Source: Mycobacteriales bacterium (GTDB taxonomy: Bacteria; Actinomycetota; Actinomycetes; Mycobacteriales; QHCE01). Taken from it: 37,495 bases of DNA. The stretch spans positions 1 through 37,495 of the forward strand of contig JABFVL010000031.1 of assembly GCA_013362805.1 (NCBI GenBank), given 5' to 3'. Numbering within the stretch: position 1 is the first letter of the stretch; each line of letters begins with the position of its first letter. The position numbers were made by a program, and so were the translations under genes. Below are positions 24,459 through 31,953 of this stretch, in pieces. The notes beneath the pieces are model-generated. The model was not told where the DNA came from. It searched no databases and was given only the letters and a program-made list of their open reading frames with translations.

Positions 24459-25433
24459 GTGAGCAATTTGGATGTGCGGCCTCAGGAAGCCACCTGCGGT
24501 GGGCGACAAGACGTCTCCGCCGAACCGGTTCACGAGCTGAACGCGGGCCGCACGGTGGCACTTGGCGAGAGCACAAATGTGCGCCGGCTGCTGCCCAACT
24601 TGGGCAGGCGCATGATTGGCGCTTGGTGTTTCGTCGACCATTACGGGCCAGACGATATCGCCGACGAGCCCGGCATGCAGGTGCCGCCGCACCCCCACAT
24701 GGGTCTACAAACGGTGAGTTGGCTCCACGATGGCCACGTGTTTCACCGGGACAGCGTGGGCTCGCAACAGCTGATTCGCCCCCGCGAACTTGGGTTGATG
24801 ACCTCGGGCGCCGCGATCGCCCATTCGGAAGAATCACCGCGAGATCATGACGCGATTTTGCACGGCGCCCAGTTGTGGGTCGCGCTGCCCGAACGCGACC
24901 GGCATGTCTCGCCACGGTTTGAGCACCACCCGAATGTGCCCGTTGTCACCGCGCGCGGACTGACCGCGACGGTGATACTGGGCGAATTCGATGGTGCCCT
25001 GTCGCCGGGCACGACGTACAGCCCGCTTGTTGGTGTGGATATCGCGCTGCGATCCGGGACAGATACTTCGTTGCCGTTGGAACGCGATTTCGAATACGCG
25101 GTGTTGTCGATGTCCGGCATCGTCGAGGTGGACGGTGAGGACATCGGCCCGGGTTCACTGCTCTATTTGGGGTCCGGCCGCAAAGAGGTGCGGGTGCGCG
25201 CGAACACCGATGGTGGGTTGATGCTGCTGGGCGGTGAACCGTTCGGGGAGAAAATCATCATGTGGTGGAACTTCATTGGCCGAACCCATGATGAGATCGC
25301 CGAGGCGCGCGCCCAGTGGAATGCCGATGAACGGTTCGGCACCGTGCATGGCTACGACGGGGAACGACTGCTGGCGCCGTCTCTGCCAGCTGGGCCGCTT
25401 ATCCCCCGTGGGGCCGCGGGGCGCAAACGCTAG
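24459..25433 (+). CDS. Pirin family protein
   Basis: A 324-aa bicupin. The N-terminal cupin keeps the iron ligands: PPHPHMGLQTVSW (two His) and AIAHSEESP (His and Glu). The C-terminal cupin spans about residues 190-285, ending GGEPFGEKIIMWWNFIGRT. Bacterial pirins are iron-binding cytoplasmic proteins; some have quercetinase activity and others modulate enzymes, so the exact role is open. GTG 24459 has GAAGGG about 9 nt upstream. It converges with the AhpD-like gene; the shared terminator hairpin overlaps its stop codon. Confidence 0.9.
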   Translation: MSNLDVRPQEATCGGRQDVSAEPVHELNAGRTVALGESTNVRRLLPNLGRRMIGAWCFVDHYGPDDIADEPGMQVPPHPHMGLQTVSWLHDGHVFHRDSVGSQQLIRPRELGLMTSGAAIAHSEESPRDHDAILHGAQLWVALPERDRHVSPRFEHHPNVPVVTARGLTATVILGEFDGALSPGTTYSPLVGVDIALRSGTDTSLPLERDFEYAVLSMSGIVEVDGEDIGPGSLLYLGSGRKEVRVRANTDGGLMLLGGEPFGEKIIMWWNFIGRTHDEIAEARAQWNADERFGTVHGYDGERLLAPSLPAGPLIPRGAAGRKR

Positions 25434-25445
25434 TTGGCGCCCCGC
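25416..25445. terminator. Bidirectional hairpin between convergent pirin and AhpD-like genes
   Basis: A perfect 9-bp G+C stem (GCGGGGCGC/GCGCCCCGC) with a 12-nt loop containing the pirin stop codon. The other gene's stop is 7 nt to the right. No T-run on either side. Confidence 0.6.
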
Positions 25446-25451
25446 TCGTTG

Positions 25452-25913
25452 TTAGCCCCATGTCTGTCCGGCAGGTTCCTGCGTTGTCACGTTGATGCGG
25501 TTGAAGAAGTTTGTCATGGCGATAGTCAGGATGATCGCGGAGAGCTGTTCCTCATTGAAGTGGTCGGCGGCCTCGTCCCACACTTCGTCGGACACGGGCA
25601 CGCTGTGATGGTCGGCGATTCTGGTGGCGGCTTCGGCTAGTTTGAAGGCGGCTCGCTCGGCGTCGCTGTAGAAGGGCGCTTCCCGCCACGCGGAGACTGA
25701 CCCCACACGCTCATCGCTTTCTCCCGCTTTCTTGGCGTTTTGTACATGAGAGTAGACGCAGGCGGAGCATCCGTTGATTTGGCTGACTCGCAGTGACACG
25801 AGTTCGAGCAGCTCGGGCGAGACTCCACCTTTGTAGGTCGCTTTCATGATGGAGCCGATGCCTTTGAGGGCGTCTGGCAGGACCGTTGCTGGGTTTTTCA
25901 TGCGTGCTTGCAT
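25452..25913 (-). CDS. AhpD-like carboxymuconolactone decarboxylase family protein
   Basis: A 153-aa all-helical protein with the redox CxxC motif of the AhpD branch in INGCSACVYSHVQNAKKAGE, followed by the usual VSAWREAPFYSDAERAAF and LSAIILTIAMTNFFNRIN. AhpD-type proteins are thiol-disulfide reductases or peroxidases acting on hydroperoxides; other family members are decarboxylases, but CxxC followed by H points to the redox group. ATG 25913 has AAGGAG 7 nt upstream; the frame is open to 25991 without a site. No regulator gene of its own is adjacent. Confidence 0.87.
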   Translation of the reverse strand: MQARMKNPATVLPDALKGIGSIMKATYKGGVSPELLELVSLRVSQINGCSACVYSHVQNAKKAGESDERVGSVSAWREAPFYSDAERAAFKLAEAATRIADHHSVPVSDEVWDEAADHFNEEQLSAIILTIAMTNFFNRINVTTQEPAGQTWG

Positions 25914-26080
25914 TGCTGGGCTCCTTGTTTTTTGTTCCGCTGAGCGGGGGTTGTTACTGGTATGACGGAGCCTGTCGGGCAAGTGTGACAAGGAGAAGAG
26001 AAATTCCGCGAAGTTTTTTTTCAGTTGCTCAAATGAAGTGAATCCGAGAACATTCGTGTTCGCAGTCAGCGAACAAAAGC

Positions 26081-26086
26081 TATGCT
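26081..26086 (+). promoter_or_regulatory. -10 element (TATGCT) for a leaderless transcript
   Basis: TATGCT lies 6 nt before ATG 26093, with TTCGCA as a possible -35 sixteen nt upstream. No ribosome-binding site precedes the ATG. Confidence 0.45.
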
Positions 26087-26092
26087 GGCCTC

Positions 26093-27046
26093 ATGGCGAA
26101 GTTCGATTACGACTTACAGGTCGCTCGCGAAGTGGGCTCGGATATTCTTCGATGGGCCACCAGAGCCACGGTGGCGAGCATCGTTTTGCGGCAACGCACC
26201 TCTGCGAACTGGTCTCTTCAAGAGGAACAGGTACGCCGGGACCTCATCGCGGACATCCCCGAAGCAGACCAATTCGTACAACGAACTTCCGGCCTCCTGC
26301 GGGGACCCAACAACCGCGACGGGGCAGAAGAGCTTCCGCAATCCCATATTTCGTTCCAGGTCACCGACCCATACTCGGCTGTAAAAATTCAGCTACAAAC
26401 CGAACGACGTTTCCGCCAAGCCCACGACTCTCGTCGCGCCTATGCGAACACCGAGGAACGGGAGCTACTTGTACAACAAGGCCACAAGATCGGCACAGCC
26501 TTAGCCAAAAACGCCGCCAGCAACCTGTCACTCGCATCCGGAACCGGATCACAACACGAGGTCATGCTGCTCGCGCCAAACATCACCACGCAACTACGCA
26601 AAGGCGCCGTGGCAGGCATTGATCCGGACACACATCGTCGGTTTATCCTCGCCGCGGAGCTCGCTCTTCAACGCGCCATTGCTTCACTCCCCCGCTCTTG
26701 TCATGGGATGCCGCCCATAGAACCGAACGAAGTAGCGGATGGAGATCCGACCACGCCACTTCACACAATATGGCTTGGAGTTTCGGACCTCATCGGCGAT
26801 CACTACGTGCGAGAAGGAGCGATGGAGGGAACACCACGGTTTTCAAGCCAACTTGAACACATACGTGGCAAAGATGTAGCTCGCACTCATGCGCTAGGCA
26901 GGGATTTCGCCGTAGTAGCAACGAAAGACTTGGACATTCGCGAGTTTCACCGTTTGTCGATGCTCGCTCCCCCAACGACGGCTCAGCTGCACGACCCAGC
27001 TAGCTGGGTTGCCCACGTCAGAAGTCGCCCTCCGCAACAGCGATGA
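26093..27046 (+). CDS. Unrecognised 317-aa protein
   Basis: Not recognised. It is soluble and basic, with a helical N-terminal domain (about 1-90), a variable middle rich in Arg/Gln, and a C-terminal part containing GVSDLIGDHYVREGAMEGTP and AVVATKDLDIREFHRLSML. No signal peptide, membrane segment or known catalytic motif is visible. ATG 26093 is supported by a TATGCT box 6 nt upstream. Its stop is 2 nt from the convergent DUF4097 stop, with no terminator in between. Codon choice is more A/T-tolerant than neighbours by eye. Confidence 0.68.
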   Translation: MAKFDYDLQVAREVGSDILRWATRATVASIVLRQRTSANWSLQEEQVRRDLIADIPEADQFVQRTSGLLRGPNNRDGAEELPQSHISFQVTDPYSAVKIQLQTERRFRQAHDSRRAYANTEERELLVQQGHKIGTALAKNAASNLSLASGTGSQHEVMLLAPNITTQLRKGAVAGIDPDTHRRFILAAELALQRAIASLPRSCHGMPPIEPNEVADGDPTTPLHTIWLGVSDLIGDHYVREGAMEGTPRFSSQLEHIRGKDVARTHALGRDFAVVATKDLDIREFHRLSMLAPPTTAQLHDPASWVAHVRSRPPQQR

Positions 27047-27048
27047 AG

Positions 27049-27885
27049 CTAGGGCCGGCGAATCACGATGTCTCCGATCGCGGTACGTGCCCGCACTTCC
27101 GCTGTTTCCTTACTAGCGCCCGGTCCATCGGTGCGAGCGAGCGAGTTACTCACAGTGCCCAGGTGGGTTTTTAGGTCCAGCCAGGCAGCAGTGGATTCCC
27201 GTATGCCTACCTCAAGATCACCGGCGGCGGCTTGGAGCACAATCTGACCTCGAGTGATGTCGCCGATTCTGATGGATCCGTTCGCGGATTTGGCATCGAC
27301 ATCTGACCGCGCGATATCGACATTGATCCGACCATTGGCAGCGTTGGCTCGTACTGGCCCGGCCGCTTCCCCGATGGTTGTGTCGCCGTTGCCATTTTTT
27401 ATGGTGGCCACTCCGGAAACCGATCGAATGTGGATCCGCCCCATGCCATAGATTTCGGCGTGACCGGAGGCGCGTTCGACGTCAATGTTGCCGTGATCGG
27501 ATTTCAGCTGTACGGTGCCGGCTTCTTCGACTTGAATATGGCCGACCGATGTTTTGAATTTGCAGTCGCCTAGGCGGCCGGTGCAGCTGAAGTCCACCGC
27601 GGAGCCGCTGCCTTGTATATCCGAGCCAATGGGCAGTTCAATGTTTACTTCTATCGAGCCATGTCGACCAAAGGGCGAACGTTTTTTGGGCCCTTTGACG
27701 AGCAGTTTCCCATTTGAAAAGGATACCTTGGTTTGTTCGGCGCAGCGCACATCGAGGTCTTCGGCCGCGTTGGTGGGCTGGACATCGACAATGGTGTCGG
27801 CCCGTTTACTGGCGTTGACACGCACATTTCCGACGTCGAATTCGAGAGTGAGAAAAATGGGCTCGGAAGTGTCGAATGTGGGCAT
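27049..27885 (-). CDS. DUF4097-type beta-helix (adhesin-like) repeat protein
   Basis: A 278-aa protein built from short repeating beta strands, with lines such as VRVNASKRADTIVDV, GHIQVEEAGTVQLKSDHGNIDVERASG, ATIKNGNGDTTIGEAAGPVRANAANG and SDVDAKSANGSIRIGDI. This is the pattern of DUF4097/DUF4098 right-handed beta-helix proteins. No signal peptide is visible, so it is probably cytoplasmic despite the adhesin-like label. It follows the RHH gene by 35 nt, with AAAGG 10 nt before ATG 27885. RHH-DUF4097 pairs recur in actinobacteria. Function unknown. Confidence 0.85.
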   Translation of the reverse strand: MPTFDTSEPIFLTLEFDVGNVRVNASKRADTIVDVQPTNAAEDLDVRCAEQTKVSFSNGKLLVKGPKKRSPFGRHGSIEVNIELPIGSDIQGSGSAVDFSCTGRLGDCKFKTSVGHIQVEEAGTVQLKSDHGNIDVERASGHAEIYGMGRIHIRSVSGVATIKNGNGDTTIGEAAGPVRANAANGRINVDIARSDVDAKSANGSIRIGDITRGQIVLQAAAGDLEVGIRESTAAWLDLKTHLGTVSNSLARTDGPGASKETAEVRARTAIGDIVIRRP

Positions 27886-27920
27886 AGCTGTTTCGCCTTT
27901 CCGCGATGAAAGTGGGTGGG

Positions 27921-28415
27921 CTAGTGCACCCAGCCGGTGAATCCTTGTTGGCGGCGTCCACGGTGGCTGTGTCGTGGGTGGTGTTCGGGCTCAAGCGCCG
28001 CGGTAACGGCGCGCACTAGCCAGGAGTTAACGGACTGCCCTTCTTGGTGCGCGGCTTCTTCGACTCGAGTTTTTAGGTGAGCGGGGAGCCGAAGGTTGAT
28101 GCGGGCTGTGGCGCCGTCTTCGGCGTCCGATGCCATCGGCGCGGGTTGGTTTTGCGCGGCCTCGGGTGGATCTTGGGTAGGCGGGGGCGTGACGACAAAC
28201 TCGGGGTCGAGCCCACGAAGTCTCACATCCACGGCGCCTGGCGCCAGGTCGCGGGTGATTTCTGCCATCGCATCTGAAAGCGCGTTGAGCAGGGCGAGGC
28301 GAGCGGTGGATTCCAGTGGTCCGGCAAGTCGTGCGGCGAGGGCACGCGCTTCTTCGGTGTCAGCGGTGGCCGCGAGCTCTTGCCGAAGCATCTCGACATA
28401 TGGCGTCAAGTTCAT
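27921..28415 (-). CDS. Ribbon-helix-helix DNA-binding protein (HicB/Arc-like C-terminus)
   Basis: A 164-aa protein. The helical N-terminal domain (1-85) begins MNLTPYVEMLRQELAATADTEEARALA, a Pro/Gln linker follows, and then a ribbon-helix-helix domain (about 104-142) ARINLRLPAHLKTRVEEAAHQEG, typical of Arc/MetJ/HicB-type repressors. A His/Arg-rich tail follows. ATG 28415 is preferred to the frame from 28445. It heads an operon with DUF4097 and probably autoregulates through the 11-bp repeats that begin at its start codon. It could be an antitoxin in general form, but DUF4097 does not look like a toxin. Confidence 0.85.
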   Translation of the reverse strand: MNLTPYVEMLRQELAATADTEEARALAARLAGPLESTARLALLNALSDAMAEITRDLAPGAVDVRLRGLDPEFVVTPPPTQDPPEAAQNQPAPMASDAEDGATARINLRLPAHLKTRVEEAAHQEGQSVNSWLVRAVTAALEPEHHPRHSHRGRRQQGFTGWVH

Positions 28416-28468
28416 GGCACCATAATGGCACATATATGATGCCATCGCAACATTAATATGACATCACA
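28414..28468. promoter_or_regulatory. Tandem 11-bp iterons, likely RHH operator
   Basis: Read on the plus strand in 11-nt steps: ATGGCACCATA, ATGGCACATAT, ATGATGCCATC, GCAACATTAAT, ATGACATCACA. Four of five begin ATG followed by a purine. The repeat period of one helical turn is what cooperative ribbon-helix-helix repressors bind. The array covers the start codon and promoter of the RHH gene. Confidence 0.5.
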
Positions 28469-28497
28469 CAACGCCATAATGACCTAGCTCAGGTTTC

Positions 28498-28698
28498 CCT
28501 CACCATGGCCTGCTAGTGGCTGGCTCACTCATCTGGGCCCTGTCCAATTCGCTGCCCATGCTGATCGCGGGCCGTGCGCTCCAAGGCACAGCGGCGGCGG
28601 TCATCCCGCTGGTCATCGGCATAACCCGCGACACACTCTCCCGCGAAAAAGTCACCGCCGCGTTTGGTGTGGTCAGCGCCACGATGGGCGTCGGCCTG
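28498..28698 (+). pseudogene. Remnant of an MFS transporter gene (helices ~2-4 only)
   Basis: About 67 codons encode HGLLVAGSLIWALSNSLP followed by MLIAGRALQGTAAAVIPLVIG and LSREKVTAAFGVVSATMGVG, which is the MFS block from the motif-A loop to helix 4. There is no helix 1 upstream and no later helices. After GVG the frame runs on through about 50 codons that do not look like a transporter. It lies in the 386-nt gap between the RHH gene and the leftward MFS gene. It is a decayed or truncated transporter gene on the strand opposite its neighbour. Confidence 0.7.
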
Positions 28699-28764
28699 GA
28701 CATCATGATTTTTAGCGGCATGCAGGGCATCGGCATCGCACCACAACCGCATGATCCGACTTGG

Positions 28765-28798
28765 AAGGTGCACACCTGGAGTAAGAGGTGCGCACCTT
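28765..28798 (-). terminator. Terminator of the SoxR-associated MFS gene
   Basis: Twelve-bp arms around a 10-nt loop, 3 nt after the gene's stop. In minus-strand RNA all 12 positions pair (one as G-U), while in plus-strand RNA the same position is an A-C mismatch. The structure is therefore tuned to the leftward transcript. Confidence 0.75.
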
Positions 28799-28801
28799 GC
28801 G

Positions 28802-30238
28802 CTATACCTGCGCGACAAGCTCGACGGGCTCCGGCAACGATTCTTTATTCCGATGCGCCCGCTCGGCACGAAACGCGGTGAGGCACCCAATCGCGGCCAC
28901 GACCGCGAATCCGAGTAGAAGATACTTCGCGGAATTGACCATCGATGGCGCGCCCAGGTTCACCAGAACGCCACCGAGCGCGGACGCGAACGCCAAGGCG
29001 ATGAGCTCGACGGTGTTGACTCCCGCTGAGGCTTTCCCCGCCTCTTCTGGATCTGTGGAGCTTTTCATCGCACCCACAATCAGATGCGGGAAGGCAATGC
29101 CAATTCCTGAGCCCGCGATGATGAGCCCCAATACCCACATCACCACGACTACTGGCCCCGCGTCTTCTCGCTGGGTAAGGCCAGCGATGGCAAGCCCGAT
29201 GGCCAATACGCCGGGCCCAATAATCCTCATCAGGCTCAATGTGCGGGGACGGGAAGCGTTGGCGCTGAACACCATGGACACCGACCAGCCCAACGAAACG
29301 GCCGCACCGAGGAAGCCAGCGACGAAGGGCTCCAGCCCGGCCAGTCGTTGGCCAAAGAGCGGAATGAAAGCCTCGGTAGCTGTTCCGGCGGCGAGGATGG
29401 CAATGGTCAGATATATCCACTTCAGCGGCGAACTTAGTTTGTAGGTAGACGCTGGCAGCACTTGAACGGTTTTGGTGCGTTCCCTGGTGATGAAGGCCAA
29501 CAGCAGGACAACAGCGACACCAATGGCGATGAAGATGTTGATGCGCGATGTCATCACGCCGGCCACGCTGATCGCGGCCGTGGTGGCGGTCAGCAGAAAC
29601 AGCGACACAACAGGGACTGGGTCACGTTCACCAGCGCTTTTATTCGAGGGCAACACTCGAGTAGCGACAAGCGCGATGAGGGCACCGAATAGGGCGAGCA
29701 ATACGAATGCGTATCGCCATGCGTCGAACTGAGCGAATAGCCCACCAATGGCGGGGCCAGCGAGCGTGCCGACACCCCACATCGCGGAGATAAGCGCTGT
29801 TGCTTTTGCCCACAAGTGAGCTGGGAGCGCGCCTTGGACGACCATGTAAGCGAGTCCGGCGAGCAGACCGCCACCGATTCCTTGTACGGCGCGCCCGATC
29901 AACAGAATTTCCATGGTTGGGCTGATCGCGCAGATGAGCGTACCGACGATGTATGAGGCGAACCCGATCAGATATGCCTTCGCGGGGCCGCTTGCGCCCA
30001 AGATGCGGCTCACCAACATCGCGGAGATCACTGACGCGATCATGAAGATCGTGGTGCTCCACGCGTATAGTTTGGCGCCCCCGATTTCTTCGATTGCGGT
30101 GGGCAGCAGACTTGTCGTCAGGAAGATGTTGATGGCATGCAACGCGACGCCACCAGCCAAAACGAGTGATATAGCCACTCGCGCTGGCCCGAGTAATTCG
30201 CGCCAGCGACCTGTGTCTGGCTCATCGTCAGTAATCAT
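28802..30238 (-). CDS. MFS transporter under a SoxR-type promoter
   Basis: A 478-aa polytopic exporter-type MFS protein. Helix 1 is preceded by a charged N-terminus (MITDDEPDTGRW). Features include INIFLTTSLLPTAIEEIGG, IGRAVQGIGGGLLAGLAYMVVQGALP, and WGVGTLAGPAIGGLFAQFDAWRYAFVL, the motif-C-like region of drug antiporters. ATG 30238 lies 7 nt after TACAGT, the -10 of a promoter with a 19-bp spacer holding a sox box. The divergent soxR gene is the evident activator. The pump probably exports redox-active compounds or oxidants; the natural substrate is not known. Confidence 0.9.
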   Translation of the reverse strand: MITDDEPDTGRWRELLGPARVAISLVLAGGVALHAINIFLTTSLLPTAIEEIGGAKLYAWSTTIFMIASVISAMLVSRILGASGPAKAYLIGFASYIVGTLICAISPTMEILLIGRAVQGIGGGLLAGLAYMVVQGALPAHLWAKATALISAMWGVGTLAGPAIGGLFAQFDAWRYAFVLLALFGALIALVATRVLPSNKSAGERDPVPVVSLFLLTATTAAISVAGVMTSRINIFIAIGVAVVLLLAFITRERTKTVQVLPASTYKLSSPLKWIYLTIAILAAGTATEAFIPLFGQRLAGLEPFVAGFLGAAVSLGWSVSMVFSANASRPRTLSLMRIIGPGVLAIGLAIAGLTQREDAGPVVVVMWVLGLIIAGSGIGIAFPHLIVGAMKSSTDPEEAGKASAGVNTVELIALAFASALGGVLVNLGAPSMVNSAKYLLLGFAVVAAIGCLTAFRAERAHRNKESLPEPVELVAQV

Positions 30239-30245
30239 AAAAACG

Positions 30246-30276
30246 ACTGTAAAATGTCAAGTTCACTTGAGGTCAA
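30246..30276 (-). promoter_or_regulatory. SoxR-dependent promoter with sox box, 19-bp spacer
   Basis: Minus strand: -35 TTGACC (30276-30271), 19-nt spacer, -10 TACAGT (30251-30246), 7 nt, ATG of the MFS gene. Within the spacer lies the perfect palindrome TCAAGTGAACTTGA (30257-30270), very close to the E. coli sox box CCTCAAGTTAACTTGAGG. The long spacer is the hallmark of MerR-family activation by DNA untwisting. Confidence 0.85.
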
Positions 30277-30294
30277 GCTCGACGGGAGTAGCCC

Positions 30295-30753
30295 GTGTCA
30301 AAGGACCCAGAGGACAGACTCACCGTTGGTGAGGTATCACGCCGGACGGGTGTGGCCATCTCGGCTTTGCACTATTACGAATCGTTGGGCCTGATCGCAT
30401 CGGAGCGAACTACCGGGAACCAGCGTCGCTATCCGCGCTATATGTTGCGGCGTATTTCCCTCATTCTGGTGGCTAAACGCTTGGGCATATCGTTGACTGA
30501 AGTGCAGCATGTTTTTGACACCTTGCCCTTGGATAAGCTTCCCACCGCCCATGACTGGCGTCGGCTGTCCCGCTTGTGGCACACACAGCTCGAGGCCAAG
30601 AAGCGCGAAATCGAGCAGCTGGAGCGCGAGCTGATGGGTTGCATAGGGTGCGGATGTTTGTCGATGAAGTCCTGCCGCTTGTTGAATGTGGATGACGAAC
30701 TCGCCGAGCTAGGCCCCGGCCCACGGCGCCTTGATGCCGCTCAGGCGGCTTGA
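30295..30753 (+). CDS. soxR: SoxR, redox-sensing MerR-family activator
   Basis: A 152-aa MerR-family regulator: LTVGEVSRRTGVAISALHYYESLGLI and RYPRYMLRRISLILVAKRLG form the winged helix-turn-helix, followed by a long dimerisation helix. The [2Fe-2S] ligands are intact as CIGCGCLSMKSC (Cys116, 119, 121, 127). Oxidation of the cluster by redox-cycling compounds activates target promoters. GTG 30295 has GGGAG 6 nt upstream. It is divergent from the MFS gene with the sox box between them. Its 3' end overlaps the convergent TetR gene by 13 nt. Confidence 0.95.
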   Translation: MSKDPEDRLTVGEVSRRTGVAISALHYYESLGLIASERTTGNQRRYPRYMLRRISLILVAKRLGISLTEVQHVFDTLPLDKLPTAHDWRRLSRLWHTQLEAKKREIEQLERELMGCIGCGCLSMKSCRLLNVDDELAELGPGPRRLDAAQAA

Positions 30754-31307
30754 GCGGCGTTGTCTAGCAGCGAAATCGCAGCGGCTTTGGCGTCCTGAGC
30801 CGCCTGATCGGTGCCAACGATCGCAGCGGTCACCATTGCTCCGTTTGCTAGCAGGGCGAGCTGATCACCCAGGGAGCTTGGTTGCCCCATCGAGGTCACT
30901 AGAGAGCTAAGCGTGTGGGCTAGTTCTTTTTTGTGCGCGCGGACAATTTCGGCTACGCCGGCGGAATTTCCACCTAGTTCACCGAATGAGTTGATGAAGG
31001 CGCAACCTCGAAAGTTGGGCGCGTTGAACCAGTCTTTGAGGTAGTCGAATACGGCCAAGATCTGTTCTCGCGGGGTGTCGACCGATTCGGTGTATTGGTT
31101 CATTGCTTGTTGAATTGCCGCGCTGCGTCGCCGCAGGGTTTCTTCTACGAGTTCTTCTTTTGACGGAAATAGCTGGTAAAGGCGCTTGAGCGAGACACCT
31201 GAGCCTTCGCGTATTTCGTCCATGCCAACCGCCTGGATGCCTTTGGCATAGAAAAGCGCTTGGGCTGTGTCGAGGAGTCGACGCTCCGCTGTCGCAGCGT
31301 TCAACAT
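30741..31307 (-). CDS. TetR-family regulator
   Basis: A 188-aa repressor-type protein with the N-terminal helix-turn-helix RLLDTAQALFYAKGIQAVGMDEIREGSGVSLKRLYQLFPSKEELV and an all-helical ligand domain containing NFRGCAFINSFGELG, a pattern frequent in AcrR-like members that sense small hydrophobic compounds. AAGGGG lies 6 nt before ATG 31307. Two palindromic operators separate it from the rightward HPP gene, which it probably controls together with itself. Its last 13 nt overlap the soxR end. Confidence 0.9.
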   Translation of the reverse strand: MLNAATAERRLLDTAQALFYAKGIQAVGMDEIREGSGVSLKRLYQLFPSKEELVEETLRRRSAAIQQAMNQYTESVDTPREQILAVFDYLKDWFNAPNFRGCAFINSFGELGGNSAGVAEIVRAHKKELAHTLSSLVTSMGQPSSLGDQLALLANGAMVTAAIVGTDQAAQDAKAAAISLLDNAAQAA

Positions 31308-31325
31308 GGGTCACCCCTTGCAAAG

Positions 31326-31373
31326 AGAACGATCGTTCTTTAGGCTACAGCATGCCAGAGAACGATCGTTCTC
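31326..31373. promoter_or_regulatory. Two TetR operators (AGAACGATCGTTCT)
   Basis: The perfect 14-bp palindrome AGAACGATCGTTCT occurs at 31326-31339 and again at 31359-31372, where it extends to 16 bp (GAG...CTC). The centres are 33 bp apart. A TAGCCT hexamer between them, on the minus strand, is a possible -10 for tetR. Confidence 0.8.
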
Positions 31374-31451
31374 CCTTCGGCAAGCACTCAATCGCCGCCA
31401 ACTCGAGACCCAGGTGTGGGACGCCGAAAGCGGCCCACGGAAGGAAACCGG

Positions 31452-31952
31452 ATGACCTTAACCACCGCCTTTAACGCGGTCACCGCACAGCGCGCCCAAA
31501 TCGTGGCATCGGTTACCTCCGGCGCGATTGCCCTGAGCATCATGCTTGCCTTAGCGGCAATTCAAGAACTCAGCGACTTAGACGTGTTCTCCATCCCCTA
31601 CATCGCCTCGGCGGCAGTGGTGGCCATGGCGCCCACCGCACCGTTATCTCGACCTCGAGCCATTGTGCTGTCATACCCCACAGCGGTTGTCACCGCACTG
31701 ATCGTCACTGCCATCACCGGGCCGTCGATCTACGCGGCCGCCGCCGGTGTCGCTATCGCGATTACGTTGATGGCGGCGCTCAAAGCGCCACACGCCCCCG
31801 CAATCGCCGCGGCCGCCCTAATCGGGCTCACCGACCCCGGCCCTGGATATCTCTTGGATCCGCTGCTCATCGTGCTGCCCGTGGTGATCGGGGTGGCCCT
31901 GCTGGCGGGGTGGCTCTTGCCCAACTACAACTACCCCGCCACCTGGAAATAA
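31452..31952 (+). CDS. HPP-family integral membrane protein
   Basis: A 166-aa protein with four or five membrane segments. It matches the HPP family: FSIPYIASAAVVAMAPTAPLSRPRAIVLSYPTAVV and, later, the family's HPP-A motif in altered form (KAPHAPAIAAAALIG, so His-Ala-Pro). HPP proteins are linked to transport (nitrite in cyanobacteria and plastids), but the short actinobacterial ones are uncharacterised. ATG 31452 has AAGGA about 6 nt upstream. The tandem TetR operators lie upstream. Its stop is 1 nt from the convergent IRED-like gene. Confidence 0.82.
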   Translation: MTLTTAFNAVTAQRAQIVASVTSGAIALSIMLALAAIQELSDLDVFSIPYIASAAVVAMAPTAPLSRPRAIVLSYPTAVVTALIVTAITGPSIYAAAAGVAIAITLMAALKAPHAPAIAAAALIGLTDPGPGYLLDPLLIVLPVVIGVALLAGWLLPNYNYPATWK

Positions 31953-31953
31953 C

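Noticed and set aside
27921..28415. RHH gene plus DUF4097 as a toxin-antitoxin pair
   Set aside because: DUF4097 is a large beta-helix protein with no toxin-like active site, and the RHH protein is longer than usual antitoxins. A regulator-target operon is simpler.
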